Source: Acidobacteriota bacterium (lineage in GTDB: Bacteria > Acidobacteriota > Thermoanaerobaculia > Multivoradales > JAGPDF01). From it: a stretch of DNA of 37,432 nucleotides. Of the stretch, positions 1-7,565 are shown piece by piece. The DNA lies in contig JAAYLR010000076.1 of NCBI GenBank assembly GCA_012521815.1, positions 1 through 37,432 on the forward strand, given 5' to 3'. Made by a program: the position numbers and the translations under genes. Under the pieces are notes generated by a model that searched no databases, was not told where the DNA came from, and saw only the letters and a program-made list of their open reading frames with translations. Numbering within the stretch: position 1 is the stretch's first letter; every line of letters begins with the position of its first letter.

Positions 1-2
1 TG

Positions 3-863
3 ACCGCCGGCGGCAGCCTCGGGCTCCTCTTCCCGCCGAGCCTGCCGGTGATCCTCTTCGCGGTGGTGGCGAGCGCCCCGGCCGATCAGCTCTTCCTCGC
101 CGGCTTCTTCCCCGGCCTGCTGCTCGTGGTGCTGACCGCCATCTACGGGATCGTGGTCGGGCGGCGCGAGCAGCGCGGCCGTCACCCCTTCTCCTGGCGG
201 GAGCTCGGCGGCGCCGCCTGGGCGGCGAAGTGGGAGCTCTCGGTGCCGTTCGTCATCGTCGGCCTCTTCGCGAGCGGGGTGGCGTCGATGGTCGAGGCGG
301 CGGCGGCCGGCGCCCTCTACGCGCTCCTGATCGAGGGCGCGATCACCCGGGAGATCCACCCCCGGCGCGACCTGCCGCGGGTGCTGGTCAAAGGAGGGCG
401 GCTCGTCGGCGGCGTGCTGGTCCTGCTCGCGAGCGCGATGGGGCTGACCTCCTGGCTGGTTGATGCGCAGGTTCCCGACCGCCTCCTCGCCTTCGTGCAG
501 GCGAACGTCGACTCGCGGATCCTCTTCCTCCTCTCCCTCAACCTCTTCCTGCTCGTCCTCGGCTCGGTGCTCGAGGTCTACTCCGCGATCGTGGTCCTCA
601 CCCCGCTCGTCATCCCCCTCGGGGCGGCGTTCGGGATCGACCCGCTCCATCTCGGGGTGATCTTCCTCGCCAACCTCGAGCTCGGCTACCTCTTCCCGCC
701 GGTGGGGCTGAACCTCTTCCTCTCCGCCTCCCGGTTCGAGACCCCGATCACCCGCCTCTACCGCGCGGTGCTCCCCTTCCTCCTCCTGCAGGGTGTCGGG
801 CTGCTGCTGATCACCTACTGGCCGGCGCTCTCCCTCTCCCTGCCGGTCTGGCTCGCCCGCTGA
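3..863 (+). CDS. dctM: TRAP transporter large permease (DctM), 3' part
   Basis: This is the membrane permease subunit of a tripartite ATP-independent periplasmic (TRAP) transporter, which imports organic acids using an ion gradient. The reading frame is open from base 3, so the gene starts outside the window. The first visible residues, TAGGSLGLLFPPSLPVI, are a characteristic DctM loop. The rest is a string of hydrophobic segments, with a second polar loop containing ELGYLFPPVGLNLF, also typical of the family. Only about 287 residues are present; full-length DctM is usually about 425. The DctP and DctQ partners would lie upstream, outside the window. The substrate cannot be told from this fragment. 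Confidence 0.93.
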   Translation, partial: TAGGSLGLLFPPSLPVILFAVVASAPADQLFLAGFFPGLLLVVLTAIYGIVVGRREQRGRHPFSWRELGGAAWAAKWELSVPFVIVGLFASGVASMVEAAAAGALYALLIEGAITREIHPRRDLPRVLVKGGRLVGGVLVLLASAMGLTSWLVDAQVPDRLLAFVQANVDSRILFLLSLNLFLLVLGSVLEVYSAIVVLTPLVIPLGAAFGIDPLHLGVIFLANLELGYLFPPVGLNLFLSASRFETPITRLYRAVLPFLLLQGVGLLLITYWPALSLSLPVWLAR

Positions 864-909
864 GGCGCCCGGAATCCGGGTGCCGGAGGCTCCCACCCGG
901 GGGGGTGGG
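864..909 (+). terminator. Tandem hairpins after dctM
   Basis: Two hairpins follow the dctM stop codon. The first is 864-872 pairing with 876-884 (9 bp including one G-T pair, loop AAT). The second is CCCACCC at 892-898 pairing with GGGTGGG at 903-909. Neither has a U-run, as is common in GC-rich genomes, so termination is inferred from position and structure only. Confidence 0.5.
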
Positions 910-983
910 CGGCGACCACCCTCCAGGCGGTTGTCCGGAATCGGCCCAGTTGCGAGTATCCCGCCGACATTCGCCGAGGGACC

Positions 984-1193
984 TTGGACTTCTCTTTCCG
1001 TAATCTCGCCACCTGGGACCGCATCGTACGGATCGGTGTGGGCCTCACCGCGCTCGCGCTCGGCAGCTCGGGAGTGCTTCCCGAGCTGGGAGGGATCGCC
1101 CTCGTCCTCTTCGGCTGGGTGCCGCTCGCCACCGGCCTCCTCGGCTGGTGTCCGATCTACTCGCTGCTGCGCTTCCGCACCTGGCGCCGCTGA
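984..1193 (+). CDS. Small inner-membrane protein, DUF2892 (YgaP-like membrane domain)
   Basis: This is a 69-residue protein. It has two hydrophobic segments (roughly residues 14-31 and 35-53) followed by the ending GWCPIYSLLRFRT, which is the signature of the DUF2892 family (the membrane part of YgaP). I chose the TTG at 984 because GAGGG sits a few bases upstream and the family normally begins with a short polar stretch before the first helix. The family is often linked to sulfur or redox metabolism, but the function of stand-alone copies is not established. It lies just upstream of a two-component system, though a separate promoter for that system is likely. Confidence 0.8.
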   Translation: MDFSFRNLATWDRIVRIGVGLTALALGSSGVLPELGGIALVLFGWVPLATGLLGWCPIYSLLRFRTWRR

Positions 1194-1214
1194 GCCGGCG
1201 CCCGCGCGAGCGCG

Positions 1215-1223
1215 TGCTAGACT
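1215..1223 (+). promoter_or_regulatory. Extended -10 promoter element upstream of the histidine kinase gene
   Basis: The sequence TGCTAGACT is an extended -10 (TGn plus TANNNT) about 40 bases before the chosen kinase start. The same nonamer occurs upstream of the carA homologue on the other strand (7494-7502). I see no good -35 at normal spacing. Confidence 0.5.
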
Positions 1224-1264
1224 GCCGCGCGCTGGTCGGCTCGGAGCCGGCCGGCTCGGAGAGT

Positions 1265-2626
1265 GTGCGGACGGCGGCGGTGACCCTCAGGCGACTCAAG
1301 CTCTACGCGTTCCTCAGCTCCGCTTTCTTCGTGGTCGTGCTGGAGATCAGCCGGCACCTCCTCTACCCGTATCTCCTCTCGCTGCCCGGCCGGCTGCTGA
1401 TCGACGGCATCCTGATCGTCGTCGCCCTCTTCTTCTTCGGCGCCTTCTTCCACGTCCTCGACTCGCTCCAGGCCCAGCTCGAGCGGCAGAACCGGGAGCT
1501 GCTGGCGCTCCACCAGGCGGGGCTCGACATCGGCGCCGAGCTCGCTCTCGACACCGTCCTCCAGAAGGTCGTCGACCAGGCCCGGCAGCTGATCGAGAGC
1601 CGCTACGGCGCCCTCGCCGTCTACGCCGAGACCGGCCAGATCTCGGCCTTCGTCACCTCCGGGATGAGCCCCGAGGTCCGCGCGGCGATCGGCGATCCGC
1701 CGACCGGCAAGGGGCTGCTCGGGCTTCCGCTCGGGCCGGGCGAGCACCTCCTGGTGGACGACATCGGCGCCGATCCCCGCGCCGGCGGCTTCCCGCCGAG
1801 GCACCCCCAGATCCGCTCGCTGCTCGCCGTGCCGATCGTCTGCAAGCGGCCGTTCCGGGGGAACCTCTACGTCTCGGAGCGCCAGGACGGGCAGATGTTC
1901 ACGGCCGCGGACCGGGAGACCCTCGCCCGCTTCGCCGTCCAGGCGTCGGTGGCGATCGACAACGCCCATCTCCACGAACGGGTCCGCGAGCTCGCGGCGG
2001 CCGAGGAGCGGCTCCGGCTCGCCCACGAGATGCACGACGGCCTCGCCCAGGTGCTCGCCTACGTCAACACCAAGGCCCAGGCGGTGCAGGGCTACCTCCG
2101 GCACGGCAAGAACCAGGAGGCGAGCGAGCAGCTCAACCAGCTCGCGGCGGCCGCCCGCGAGGTCTACGCCGACGTCCGGGAGGGGATCCTCGGGCTGCGG
2201 GTCACCTCCGCCCCGGGTCTCTCGCTCCCCGAGGCGGTGCGCGACTACGTGGAGCGCTGGGGCGCGCAGGCCGACGTCGCCGTCGAGGTGGAGATCGACC
2301 GCCGTCTGCGGCTGCCGGCCGGCATCGAGCTCCAGGTCTTCCGGATCGTCCAGGAGGGGCTCGCCAACGTCCGCAAGCACGCCCATGCCGGGCGGGTCGT
2401 CGTCCGCTGCCAGGCGCTCGACGACAGCGTCCGGGTCACGGTGGAGGACGACGGGGTAGGATTCCGCCCCGAGGCACTGGGACGCAGCGAGTTTCCCCGG
2501 TTCGGTCTCGCCACCATGCGCGAGCGGGCCGAGAGCCTGGGCGGCCGGCTGGAGGTCTCCAGCACTCCCGGAACCGGCACCCGCGTGGAAGCCGAGGTCC
2601 CGTTGCTCGTCTCGCGAGGAGTCTGA
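1265..2626 (+). CDS. Membrane-bound GAF-domain sensor histidine kinase, NarL/NreB class
   Basis: This sensor kinase autophosphorylates on histidine and passes the phosphate to the regulator gene that follows. From the chosen GTG start the order is: two membrane helices near the N-terminus, a short coiled coil, a GAF domain, a HisKA_3 dimerisation domain with H-box LAHEMHDGLAQ (phospho-acceptor about His257), and a HATPase_c domain with N box EGLANVRKHAHAG, G1 box EDDGVGF and the ending STPGTGTRVEAEVPL. The frame stays open back to a GTG at 1148, but that would overlap the DUF2892 gene and lie upstream of the -10 element at 1215; 1265 or 1280 (both GTG) are more likely. The stop is followed two bases later by the regulator start. 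The ligand of the GAF domain is unknown. Confidence 0.9.
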   Translation: MRTAAVTLRRLKLYAFLSSAFFVVVLEISRHLLYPYLLSLPGRLLIDGILIVVALFFFGAFFHVLDSLQAQLERQNRELLALHQAGLDIGAELALDTVLQKVVDQARQLIESRYGALAVYAETGQISAFVTSGMSPEVRAAIGDPPTGKGLLGLPLGPGEHLLVDDIGADPRAGGFPPRHPQIRSLLAVPIVCKRPFRGNLYVSERQDGQMFTAADRETLARFAVQASVAIDNAHLHERVRELAAAEERLRLAHEMHDGLAQVLAYVNTKAQAVQGYLRHGKNQEASEQLNQLAAAAREVYADVREGILGLRVTSAPGLSLPEAVRDYVERWGAQADVAVEVEIDRRLRLPAGIELQVFRIVQEGLANVRKHAHAGRVVVRCQALDDSVRVTVEDDGVGFRPEALGRSEFPRFGLATMRERAESLGGRLEVSSTPGTGTRVEAEVPLLVSRGV

Positions 2627-2628
2627 CC

Positions 2629-3288
2629 ATGCGCATCCTGATCGCCGATGACCATTCGCTCTTCCGTGACAGCCTCCGGAGCCTGCTCGAGGCGCAGGGT
2701 TACGAAGTGGTGGGTGAAGCCCGCAACGGCCGCGAGGCGGTCGAGCTCTCCCGGCGCCTGCGTCCGGAGATCGTGCTCATGGACCTCTCGATGCCGGAGA
2801 TGGACGGCCTCGCGGCCACCCGGATGATCTCGGCCGAGGGGCTGGAGGTGAAGGTCGTCGTGCTCACCGCCTCCGACGACGACGCCCATCTCTTCGAGGC
2901 GATCAAGTCCGGGGCCCAGGGCTACCTGCTCAAGGACCTCGAAGCGAGCCAGTTCTTCGCGCTCCTCGAAGGGGTGGAGCGCGGCGAGCCCGCCCTCACC
3001 CCGAGCCTCGCCCGGCGCCTCCTCGCCGAGTTCGCGCATCCGGCCAAGACCGTTCCCGCCCAGCAGAACCCGGATGCCCTCACCGACCGGGAGCGGGAGG
3101 TCCTCGAGCTGCTCGTGCGGGGGATCACCTCGAACCGGAAGCTCGCCGCCCAGCTCGGCGTCTCCGAGAACACGGTGAAGTTCCACCTGCGCAACATCCT
3201 CGACAAGCTCCACCTCAACAACCGCGCGCAGGTGGTCAGCTACGCCCTGCGCCACCGGATGGTGGAGCTGCCCGAAGACGGGCACTGA
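2629..3288 (+). CDS. Response regulator, NarL/FixJ family
   Basis: This 219-residue regulator has a receiver domain (residues 1-120, phospho-acceptor Asp52 in MDLSMPEMDG, conserved Lys102 in YLLKD) and a C-terminal LuxR-type helix-turn-helix (TDREREVLELLVRG ... VSENTVKFHLRNIL). It is the cognate partner of the kinase ending two bases upstream. The ATG is preceded by GAGGAG overlapping the end of the kinase gene, so the pair is probably translated together. Targets are not visible in the window. The convergent multihaem cytochrome gene downstream is a neighbour but not clearly a target. Confidence 0.95.
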   Translation: MRILIADDHSLFRDSLRSLLEAQGYEVVGEARNGREAVELSRRLRPEIVLMDLSMPEMDGLAATRMISAEGLEVKVVVLTASDDDAHLFEAIKSGAQGYLLKDLEASQFFALLEGVERGEPALTPSLARRLLAEFAHPAKTVPAQQNPDALTDREREVLELLVRGITSNRKLAAQLGVSENTVKFHLRNILDKLHLNNRAQVVSYALRHRMVELPEDGH

Positions 3289-3321
3289 TCCGCGCCGCGG
3301 AGAATCCGGAGCGAGCGGCAG

Positions 3322-3348
3322 GAGCCGGCGCGGGGGCGCCGCCGGCTC
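3322..3348. terminator. Hairpin between convergent regulator and cytochrome genes
   Basis: A 9-bp perfect stem (GAGCCGGCG at 3322-3330 with CGCCGGCTC at 3340-3348) closes a 9-base loop. It lies between two converging genes and overlaps the stop codon of the cytochrome gene, so it could serve both strands. It has no U-run. Confidence 0.45.
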
Positions 3349-4753
3349 AGGGGTTGAGGGTCCTGAGGATCTCGGGGTCTTCCTCTTCCATCGCGAGCAG
3401 GCTGTGGCAGGTGTCGCAGTCCTGCGAGATCACCCGCGAGCCGTCGGCGGTCGCGTGGAGGTCGTCGTGGCAGCGGAAGCAGCCCGGCGACGCCTCGTGG
3501 CCGATGTGGTTCGGGTAGGTTCCCCAGGTGACGTTCATCGCCGGGTGGACGTTGGCCCGGTAGCCGTCCCAGATCGCCGTCGCGGCCTCGGCGATCGCCC
3601 CATCCCGCTCCGCCGCGATCTCCGGGAACTCCTCGGAGTAGAACGCCCGCAGGCCGGCGAGGATCCCCTCCCGGGCCGCCTCGTGCGAGGGGTAGTCGAG
3701 CCGCGCGAGCCGGACCCCTTCCCGCCGCACGAACGGCAGGTCGCGCGCGATCCGCCCGGCGAGGATCTCCCGGTCCACCTCGTCCTCCACGGTGTGGAAG
3801 GTGTGGCTCGGCCGGTTGTGGCAGTCCACGCAGTCCATGGTGCGCCAGCCGCTCGCCGCCGCCAGCTCGTCCCCCTCGACGCCGGGAGCGAAGAACCGGA
3901 CCGGTTCGCCATCGGGACCGTGCATCTCGACCTCGTAGATCGTCTCCCGCTTCTCGTCGGCGCGGTAGCGGATCTGGTGGTCCGGATCGACGTGCCAGTG
4001 GATGCCGTGGGAGGCCCGCCCCTGGAGGCCGCCGACCCGCAGCAGGAGCACGGTCTTCTGCTCGGTCACCTCCTCGTCGTCGCCGTACGAGGTGATCACC
4101 TTCAACCGGTCGCCCACGAACTTCTGCGGCCAGTGGCACTGCTCGCAGGTCTCGCGGGCCGGGCGCAGGTTGTGCACCGGGGTGGGGATCGGCCGCGGAT
4201 AGAGGTTCAGGTTCACCGAGATGACCTGCCAGGAGCCGGAGAGCTTCGACTTGACGAACCAGCCCGCGCCGGGACCGATGTGGCAGTCGACGCAGGCCAC
4301 GCTGGCGTGGGCGCCGCGCTGGTAGGCGGCGTACTCCGGGCTCATCACGCTGTGGCAGGTTTCGCCGCAGAAGGAGGTCGACTCCATGACCTCCATCCCC
4401 TTGTAGGTCGCCACCGCGAGCAGCAGCCCGTTGATGACGGTGAGGACGAAGACGAGCACCACCCGGTTGCGGATCTCGGCGCGGTTGAGATCGATCACCG
4501 GGAACGCCCGCTCGCCGGCGCCCGCCGCCCGGCGGCGCCGCTCGAAACGGGCTCCGAGCGGAATCAGGAGGAGCCCGAGGACGAAGAGCGCCGGGAGGAT
4601 CAGGTAGGCGATGATCCCGACGTACGGCCCTCCCTCCATCCCCACGAGCTCGAGCGCGAAGAGCGCGAGAAAGACGATCGCGGCGCAGGTGGTGAGCACG
4701 GTCCCGGCCAGGCTCAGCGGATGGCGGGTCAGGGCGGCGATGAACCCTTTCAT
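3347..4753 (-). CDS. Membrane-anchored multihaem cytochrome c, NapC/NirT-related
   Basis: This 468-residue protein probably passes electrons from the quinone pool to periplasmic acceptors. It starts with three predicted membrane helices (about residues 15-38, 44-66 and 95-115). The periplasmic part has five CXXCH haem motifs (CVDCH, CEQCH, CVDCH, CFRCH, CDTCH) and, first in order, CGETCH, which is CX3CH. The stretch after the first motif (HSVMSPEY, then CVDCHIGPGAG) matches the NapC/NirT family. NapC/NrfH proteins are about 200 residues with four haems and one anchor helix, so this is a longer, six-motif variant with extra membrane segments. The ATG is preceded by GGAGGAG. No terminal reductase or oxidase gene is adjacent, so the electron acceptor is unknown. 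Confidence 0.9.
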   Translation of the reverse strand: MKGFIAALTRHPLSLAGTVLTTCAAIVFLALFALELVGMEGGPYVGIIAYLILPALFVLGLLLIPLGARFERRRRAAGAGERAFPVIDLNRAEIRNRVVLVFVLTVINGLLLAVATYKGMEVMESTSFCGETCHSVMSPEYAAYQRGAHASVACVDCHIGPGAGWFVKSKLSGSWQVISVNLNLYPRPIPTPVHNLRPARETCEQCHWPQKFVGDRLKVITSYGDDEEVTEQKTVLLLRVGGLQGRASHGIHWHVDPDHQIRYRADEKRETIYEVEMHGPDGEPVRFFAPGVEGDELAAASGWRTMDCVDCHNRPSHTFHTVEDEVDREILAGRIARDLPFVRREGVRLARLDYPSHEAAREGILAGLRAFYSEEFPEIAAERDGAIAEAATAIWDGYRANVHPAMNVTWGTYPNHIGHEASPGCFRCHDDLHATADGSRVISQDCDTCHSLLAMEEEDPEILRTLNP

Positions 4754-4810
4754 CGATCTCCTCCTCCGGGCCGTTCGGAAACCGCTCCCCGGCTCCCACG
4801 CCCAGCGGCG

Positions 4811-4839
4811 ACGCTACTCAGCGGCCGGGCCCGATGCAA
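4811..4839 (-). promoter_or_regulatory. Sigma-70-type promoter for the cytochrome gene
   Basis: On the minus strand TTGCAT (4839-4834) is separated by exactly 17 bases from TAGCGT (4816-4811). This is one of the few promoter candidates here with both hexamers recognisable. It predicts a leader of about 50 bases before the ATG at 4753. Confidence 0.5.
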
Positions 4840-5073
4840 CGCCCGCTCCGGTACCCGTCCCCCCCACCCCACGGGGTAGTCCGCGCCCGGCGCGCCGGCA
4901 GGCCGGCGACCCACCCCAAACCCAAACGGCCTCTCGTCCGTATCACTCCATGAACCAAGACCGGCGCGTGCCGGTTCTCGCCGGGCTCCCACCGGACCGC
5001 GTCCGCGGCCGGCAGACGCGGGGGCCCAACCCGGCGGGGCGCTGCCCCGACCGTCCCCCAGCCCCAGAGCACC

Positions 5074-5093
5074 CGCGACCCTCCGGGGTCGCG
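5074..5093 (-). terminator. Hairpin downstream of the carA-lolC operon (distal)
   Basis: A perfect 8-bp stem, CGCGACCC (5074-5081) with GGGTCGCG (5086-5093), closes a 4-base loop. It follows the stronger hairpin at 5104-5132 on the minus strand. Confidence 0.5.
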
Positions 5094-5103
5094 CGGATCA
5101 CCC

Positions 5104-5132
5104 CGAAGGGGACCGGCTTCCGGTCCCCTTCG
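5104..5132 (-). terminator. Strong hairpin directly after the LolC-type permease gene
   Basis: A perfect 13-bp stem (CGAAGGGGACCGG at 5104-5116 with its complement at 5120-5132) closes a 3-base loop. It starts five bases beyond the permease stop codon. There is no U-run, but the stem is the strongest in the window and a second hairpin follows, so it is the likely end of the operon transcript. Confidence 0.65.
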
Positions 5133-5137
5133 CCACG

Positions 5138-6340
5138 TCATTCGTACCGGAGGCCGTCGGCCGGGGCGAGACGGGCCGCCCGGCGCGCCGGGAGCCAGGA
5201 GGAGAGGAGGGTGAGCCCGAGGGCGAGGGCGGCGATCGCCGCCACGTCGCCCGCTGCCGGGCGGAACGGCACCGCGCTCAGGAAGTAGATCTCGGCCACC
5301 TCCGGCGCGAAGCGGATCACCTCGAAGCGGGTCAGCAGGAAGCAGATCAGCAGCCCGGCGCCGAGCCCCAGCGCACAGCCCGCGGCGCCGAGCAGGGTGC
5401 CGGCGGCAAGCACGGCGCGCGTCAGCTCGCGGGGGGCGAGCCCGAGCGCGGCGAGCACCGACAGATCCCGCCGCCGCTCCCGCACCAGGACGACCAGGGT
5501 CGAAGCGACGTTGAACGTCGCCACGAGGACGATGAGCCCGAGCAGCAGGAAGAGCGCCATCTGCTGCAGCGCCAGCGCCGCGAACAGCTCCCGGTTCAGC
5601 TCCTTCCAGTCGATGACGTGGAAGCCGGGGCCGAGCCGCTCCGCCACCCGCACCGCCACCTCCGAGGCGCGGCCGGGGTCGGTGATCGCCATCTCCAGGC
5701 TGGTGACCGGCCGTTCGCTGAGCGCCATCACGAGCTCGCGGGAGGCGACGATCCAGGAACGGTCGAACTCGGAGAAGCCGCTCGCGAACAGCTCGGAGCA
5801 GACGAGCGAACGGAAGCGGAACCGGGGACCCGACGGCCCGATCCCGAGGGCCGTGAGGCGCACCGGCTCGCCGGCCGCGATCCCCAGCCGGGCGGCGAGC
5901 TCCGCCCCGCAGCGGGCCCCGGCGACCCCGTCCCGGGAGGCGAGCGCTCCGGCGCTCGCGGCGAGCAGCCCCGGCCCATCCGGCTCGACGCCGCGGAGGG
6001 TGACCTCCACCTCCCGGCCCGCGCTCGAGGTCACGATCCCCTGCCCGTAGACCACCTGCTCGACCGTGGTCACCTCGGGGATCCCGGCGAGCCGCTCGAG
6101 GGCTGCCGCCACGTCGGCGTCGCCGCCCGGATAGGCGATCACCGCCGCGTTGCCGCCGACGATCTTCCGCTGCAGGTCCCGCCGGTAGCCGGTGAGCAGC
6201 CCCATCGCCACCACGAGCGCCGTCACCCCGAGCGCGGTGGCGAGCAGCGCCGTGCGGGCCGTGGCTCCGAGCAGCCGCCCCCGGCGCCGGCCGGCCACCA
6301 GCCGCCAGGCGATCTCCCAGAGCAGCGGGCGGGTGGTCAT
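5138..6340 (-). CDS. LolC/LolE-type ABC transporter permease (FtsX family)
   Basis: The protein has 400 residues with the layout of the LolC/E/MacB-like permeases: an N-terminal membrane helix (about residues 28-50), a large periplasmic domain (about 51-255), then three C-terminal helices (about 258-285, 315-338 and 366-386) forming the FtsX domain, ending ARRAARLAPADGLRYE. LolCDE extracts lipoproteins from the inner membrane for delivery to LolA. The ATG at 6340 overlaps the TGA of the carA homologue (ATGA, 6337-6340), indicating translational coupling. No LolD-type ATPase gene is visible, so the ATPase must be encoded elsewhere. Its role could be lipoprotein release or another FtsX-type function. 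Confidence 0.82.
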   Translation of the reverse strand: MTTRPLLWEIAWRLVAGRRRGRLLGATARTALLATALGVTALVVAMGLLTGYRRDLQRKIVGGNAAVIAYPGGDADVAAALERLAGIPEVTTVEQVVYGQGIVTSSAGREVEVTLRGVEPDGPGLLAASAGALASRDGVAGARCGAELAARLGIAAGEPVRLTALGIGPSGPRFRFRSLVCSELFASGFSEFDRSWIVASRELVMALSERPVTSLEMAITDPGRASEVAVRVAERLGPGFHVIDWKELNRELFAALALQQMALFLLLGLIVLVATFNVASTLVVLVRERRRDLSVLAALGLAPRELTRAVLAAGTLLGAAGCALGLGAGLLICFLLTRFEVIRFAPEVAEIYFLSAVPFRPAAGDVAAIAALALGLTLLSSWLPARRAARLAPADGLRYE

Positions 6341-7458
6341 GCCCGGCCGCTCGCGCCGCGCTCCGGCAGGGCGGCAAGGAAGCGGCCGAAGAGGCCGCCC
6401 GCGGGGTGCGGCCCGAACGCCACCCCCGGCTGGTACTGGATGGCGAAGACGGGGCGTCCGGTCACCATGAACCCCTCGACGCTCCCGTCGTTGAGGTTCA
6501 CCTCCACCACCTCGCAGCCCGCCGGCAGCGACTCCGGAACGAGCGCGAAGGCGTGGTTCTGGCTGGTGATCGCCACCCGGCGCGCGAGGCGATCGAAGAC
6601 CGGCTGGTTCGCGCCGTGGTGGCCGCCCCCGAGCCGGAAGCCGCGGGCGCCGAGGGCGAGGCCGAGGAGCAGGTGCCCGAGACCGATGCCGAAGAGCGGC
6701 GTGCCGCTCGCGAGCAGCTCGCGCACCGTCTCCACGCTCGCGGCGAGCGGCGCCGGATCGCCGGGGCCTTGGGAGAGCACGATGCCGTCGGCGCCGAGCG
6801 CGAGCGCCTCCCGGGCCGGCGTCAGGGCGGGCAGGAGCACGAGCTCCGCGCCCCGTTCGGCGAAGGCGCGGAGAGTCGAGCGGGCGACCCCGAAGTCGTA
6901 GAGCGCGAGCCGCCAGCGCGGACCGTCCGGCGTGGCCGCCGGCCACTGGCCCGCACGACGGCAGCCGGCCTCCAGGGCGGGTGCCTCCCCGGTCGCGGAC
7001 GGCAGGTCGCGCACCTCGGCACGCAGCGCCGCGGCGTCGCTCCGCTCGGTGGTGAGCACGCCCCGCATCTCCCCATGGCCGCGCAGCCGCCGCACGACCG
7101 CGCGGATGTCGAGGCCTTCGACCGCGGGCACGCGGTGCGCGCGCAGGTAGCCGCGCAGCCCGCCCTCGGCGGCGCGGTTGGCGGGCTCCGGGGTGAACTG
7201 CCGGGCCACGACCCCCGCGGCGCGGGGCCGGTCCGACTCGGCCCAGCTCGCGCTCACTCCGTAGTTGCCGAGGTGCGGCTGGGTCATCACCACGATCTGC
7301 CCGGCGGTGGCGGGGTCGGTGAGGATCTCCTGATAGCCGCTCATCGCGGTATGGAAGACGACCTCGCCGAAGCGGGTACCGGGCGCCACGGCTCGCGCCG
7401 GGAAGACCGATCCGTCCGCGAGCACGAGGAGGGCGTCGTGGGGGGGAGCCGGGAGCAT
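6337..7458 (-). CDS. CarA-like protein (carbamoyl-phosphate synthase small subunit fold) lacking the glutaminase triad
   Basis: The 373 residues match CarA along their whole length: the N-terminal domain contains TAMSGYQEILTDPATAGQIV and PHLGNYGV, and the C-terminal class I glutamine amidotransferase domain contains LSQGPGDP, GGHHGANQPV and ITSQNHAFAL. CarA normally hydrolyses glutamine and feeds ammonia to CarB. Here the nucleophile motif GICLGHQ reads GIGLGHL, with Gly at residue 259. The HPE motif reads QPG, with Gln343 and Gly345. E. coli Cys269, His353 and Glu355 have the same spacing (84 and 86 residues), so all three catalytic residues appear replaced while the fold motifs are kept. 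No carB is adjacent, and the gene is coupled to a LolC-type permease. It may be an inactive subunit for an ammonia-using synthetase or a repurposed scaffold. Confidence 0.85.
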   Translation of the reverse strand: MLPAPPHDALLVLADGSVFPARAVAPGTRFGEVVFHTAMSGYQEILTDPATAGQIVVMTQPHLGNYGVSASWAESDRPRAAGVVARQFTPEPANRAAEGGLRGYLRAHRVPAVEGLDIRAVVRRLRGHGEMRGVLTTERSDAAALRAEVRDLPSATGEAPALEAGCRRAGQWPAATPDGPRWRLALYDFGVARSTLRAFAERGAELVLLPALTPAREALALGADGIVLSQGPGDPAPLAASVETVRELLASGTPLFGIGLGHLLLGLALGARGFRLGGGHHGANQPVFDRLARRVAITSQNHAFALVPESLPAGCEVVEVNLNDGSVEGFMVTGRPVFAIQYQPGVAFGPHPAGGLFGRFLAALPERGASGRA

Positions 7459-7493
7459 CGGGTGGTCCGGGGCGCGCGGCCGCGGGCGGGCGG

Positions 7494-7502
7494 AGTCTAG
7501 CA
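7494..7502 (-). promoter_or_regulatory. Extended -10 promoter element upstream of the carA homologue
   Basis: On the minus strand TGCTAGACT gives an extended -10 identical to that at 1215-1223, about 35 bases before the ATG at 7458. No clear -35 is seen. Confidence 0.5.
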
Positions 7503-7532
7503 GAGGGCTCGGGTCCGGCCCCCCGCTTCCGC

Positions 7533-7538
7533 TATAGT
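7533..7538 (+). promoter_or_regulatory. -10 element for the exported-protein gene
   Basis: TATAGT lies 27 bases upstream of the ATG at 7566 in an otherwise GC-rich interval between divergent genes. It is followed by GGAGG at 7556-7560, the likely ribosome binding site. No obvious -35 is present. Confidence 0.5.
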
Positions 7539-7565
7539 CGGCAGCAGATCCCTGCGGAGGTACCG

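Larger units (their letters stand above)
4754..5137. other. 384-base non-coding interval
   Basis: No convincing gene is present. The left end carries the ribosome binding site and promoter of the cytochrome gene; the right end carries two strong hairpins after the LolC-type permease gene. The middle (about 4840-5070) is slightly less GC-rich near 4915-4970, and I could not assign a function to it. Confidence 0.6.

Noticed and set aside
1217-2386. Long open frame antisense to the histidine kinase
   Set aside because: Composition is Arg/Gly/Glu/Leu-rich without family motifs; it is a shadow produced by high GC opposite a well-supported kinase gene. Similar shadows lie at 21430-23496 (+) and 30496-33138 (-).
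6341-6946. N-terminal extension of the LolC-type permease
   Set aside because: The frame is open upstream, but it lies inside the well-matched carA-like gene and gives low-complexity Arg/Ala/Gly sequence. The ATGA start at 6340 gives the normal permease N-terminus.
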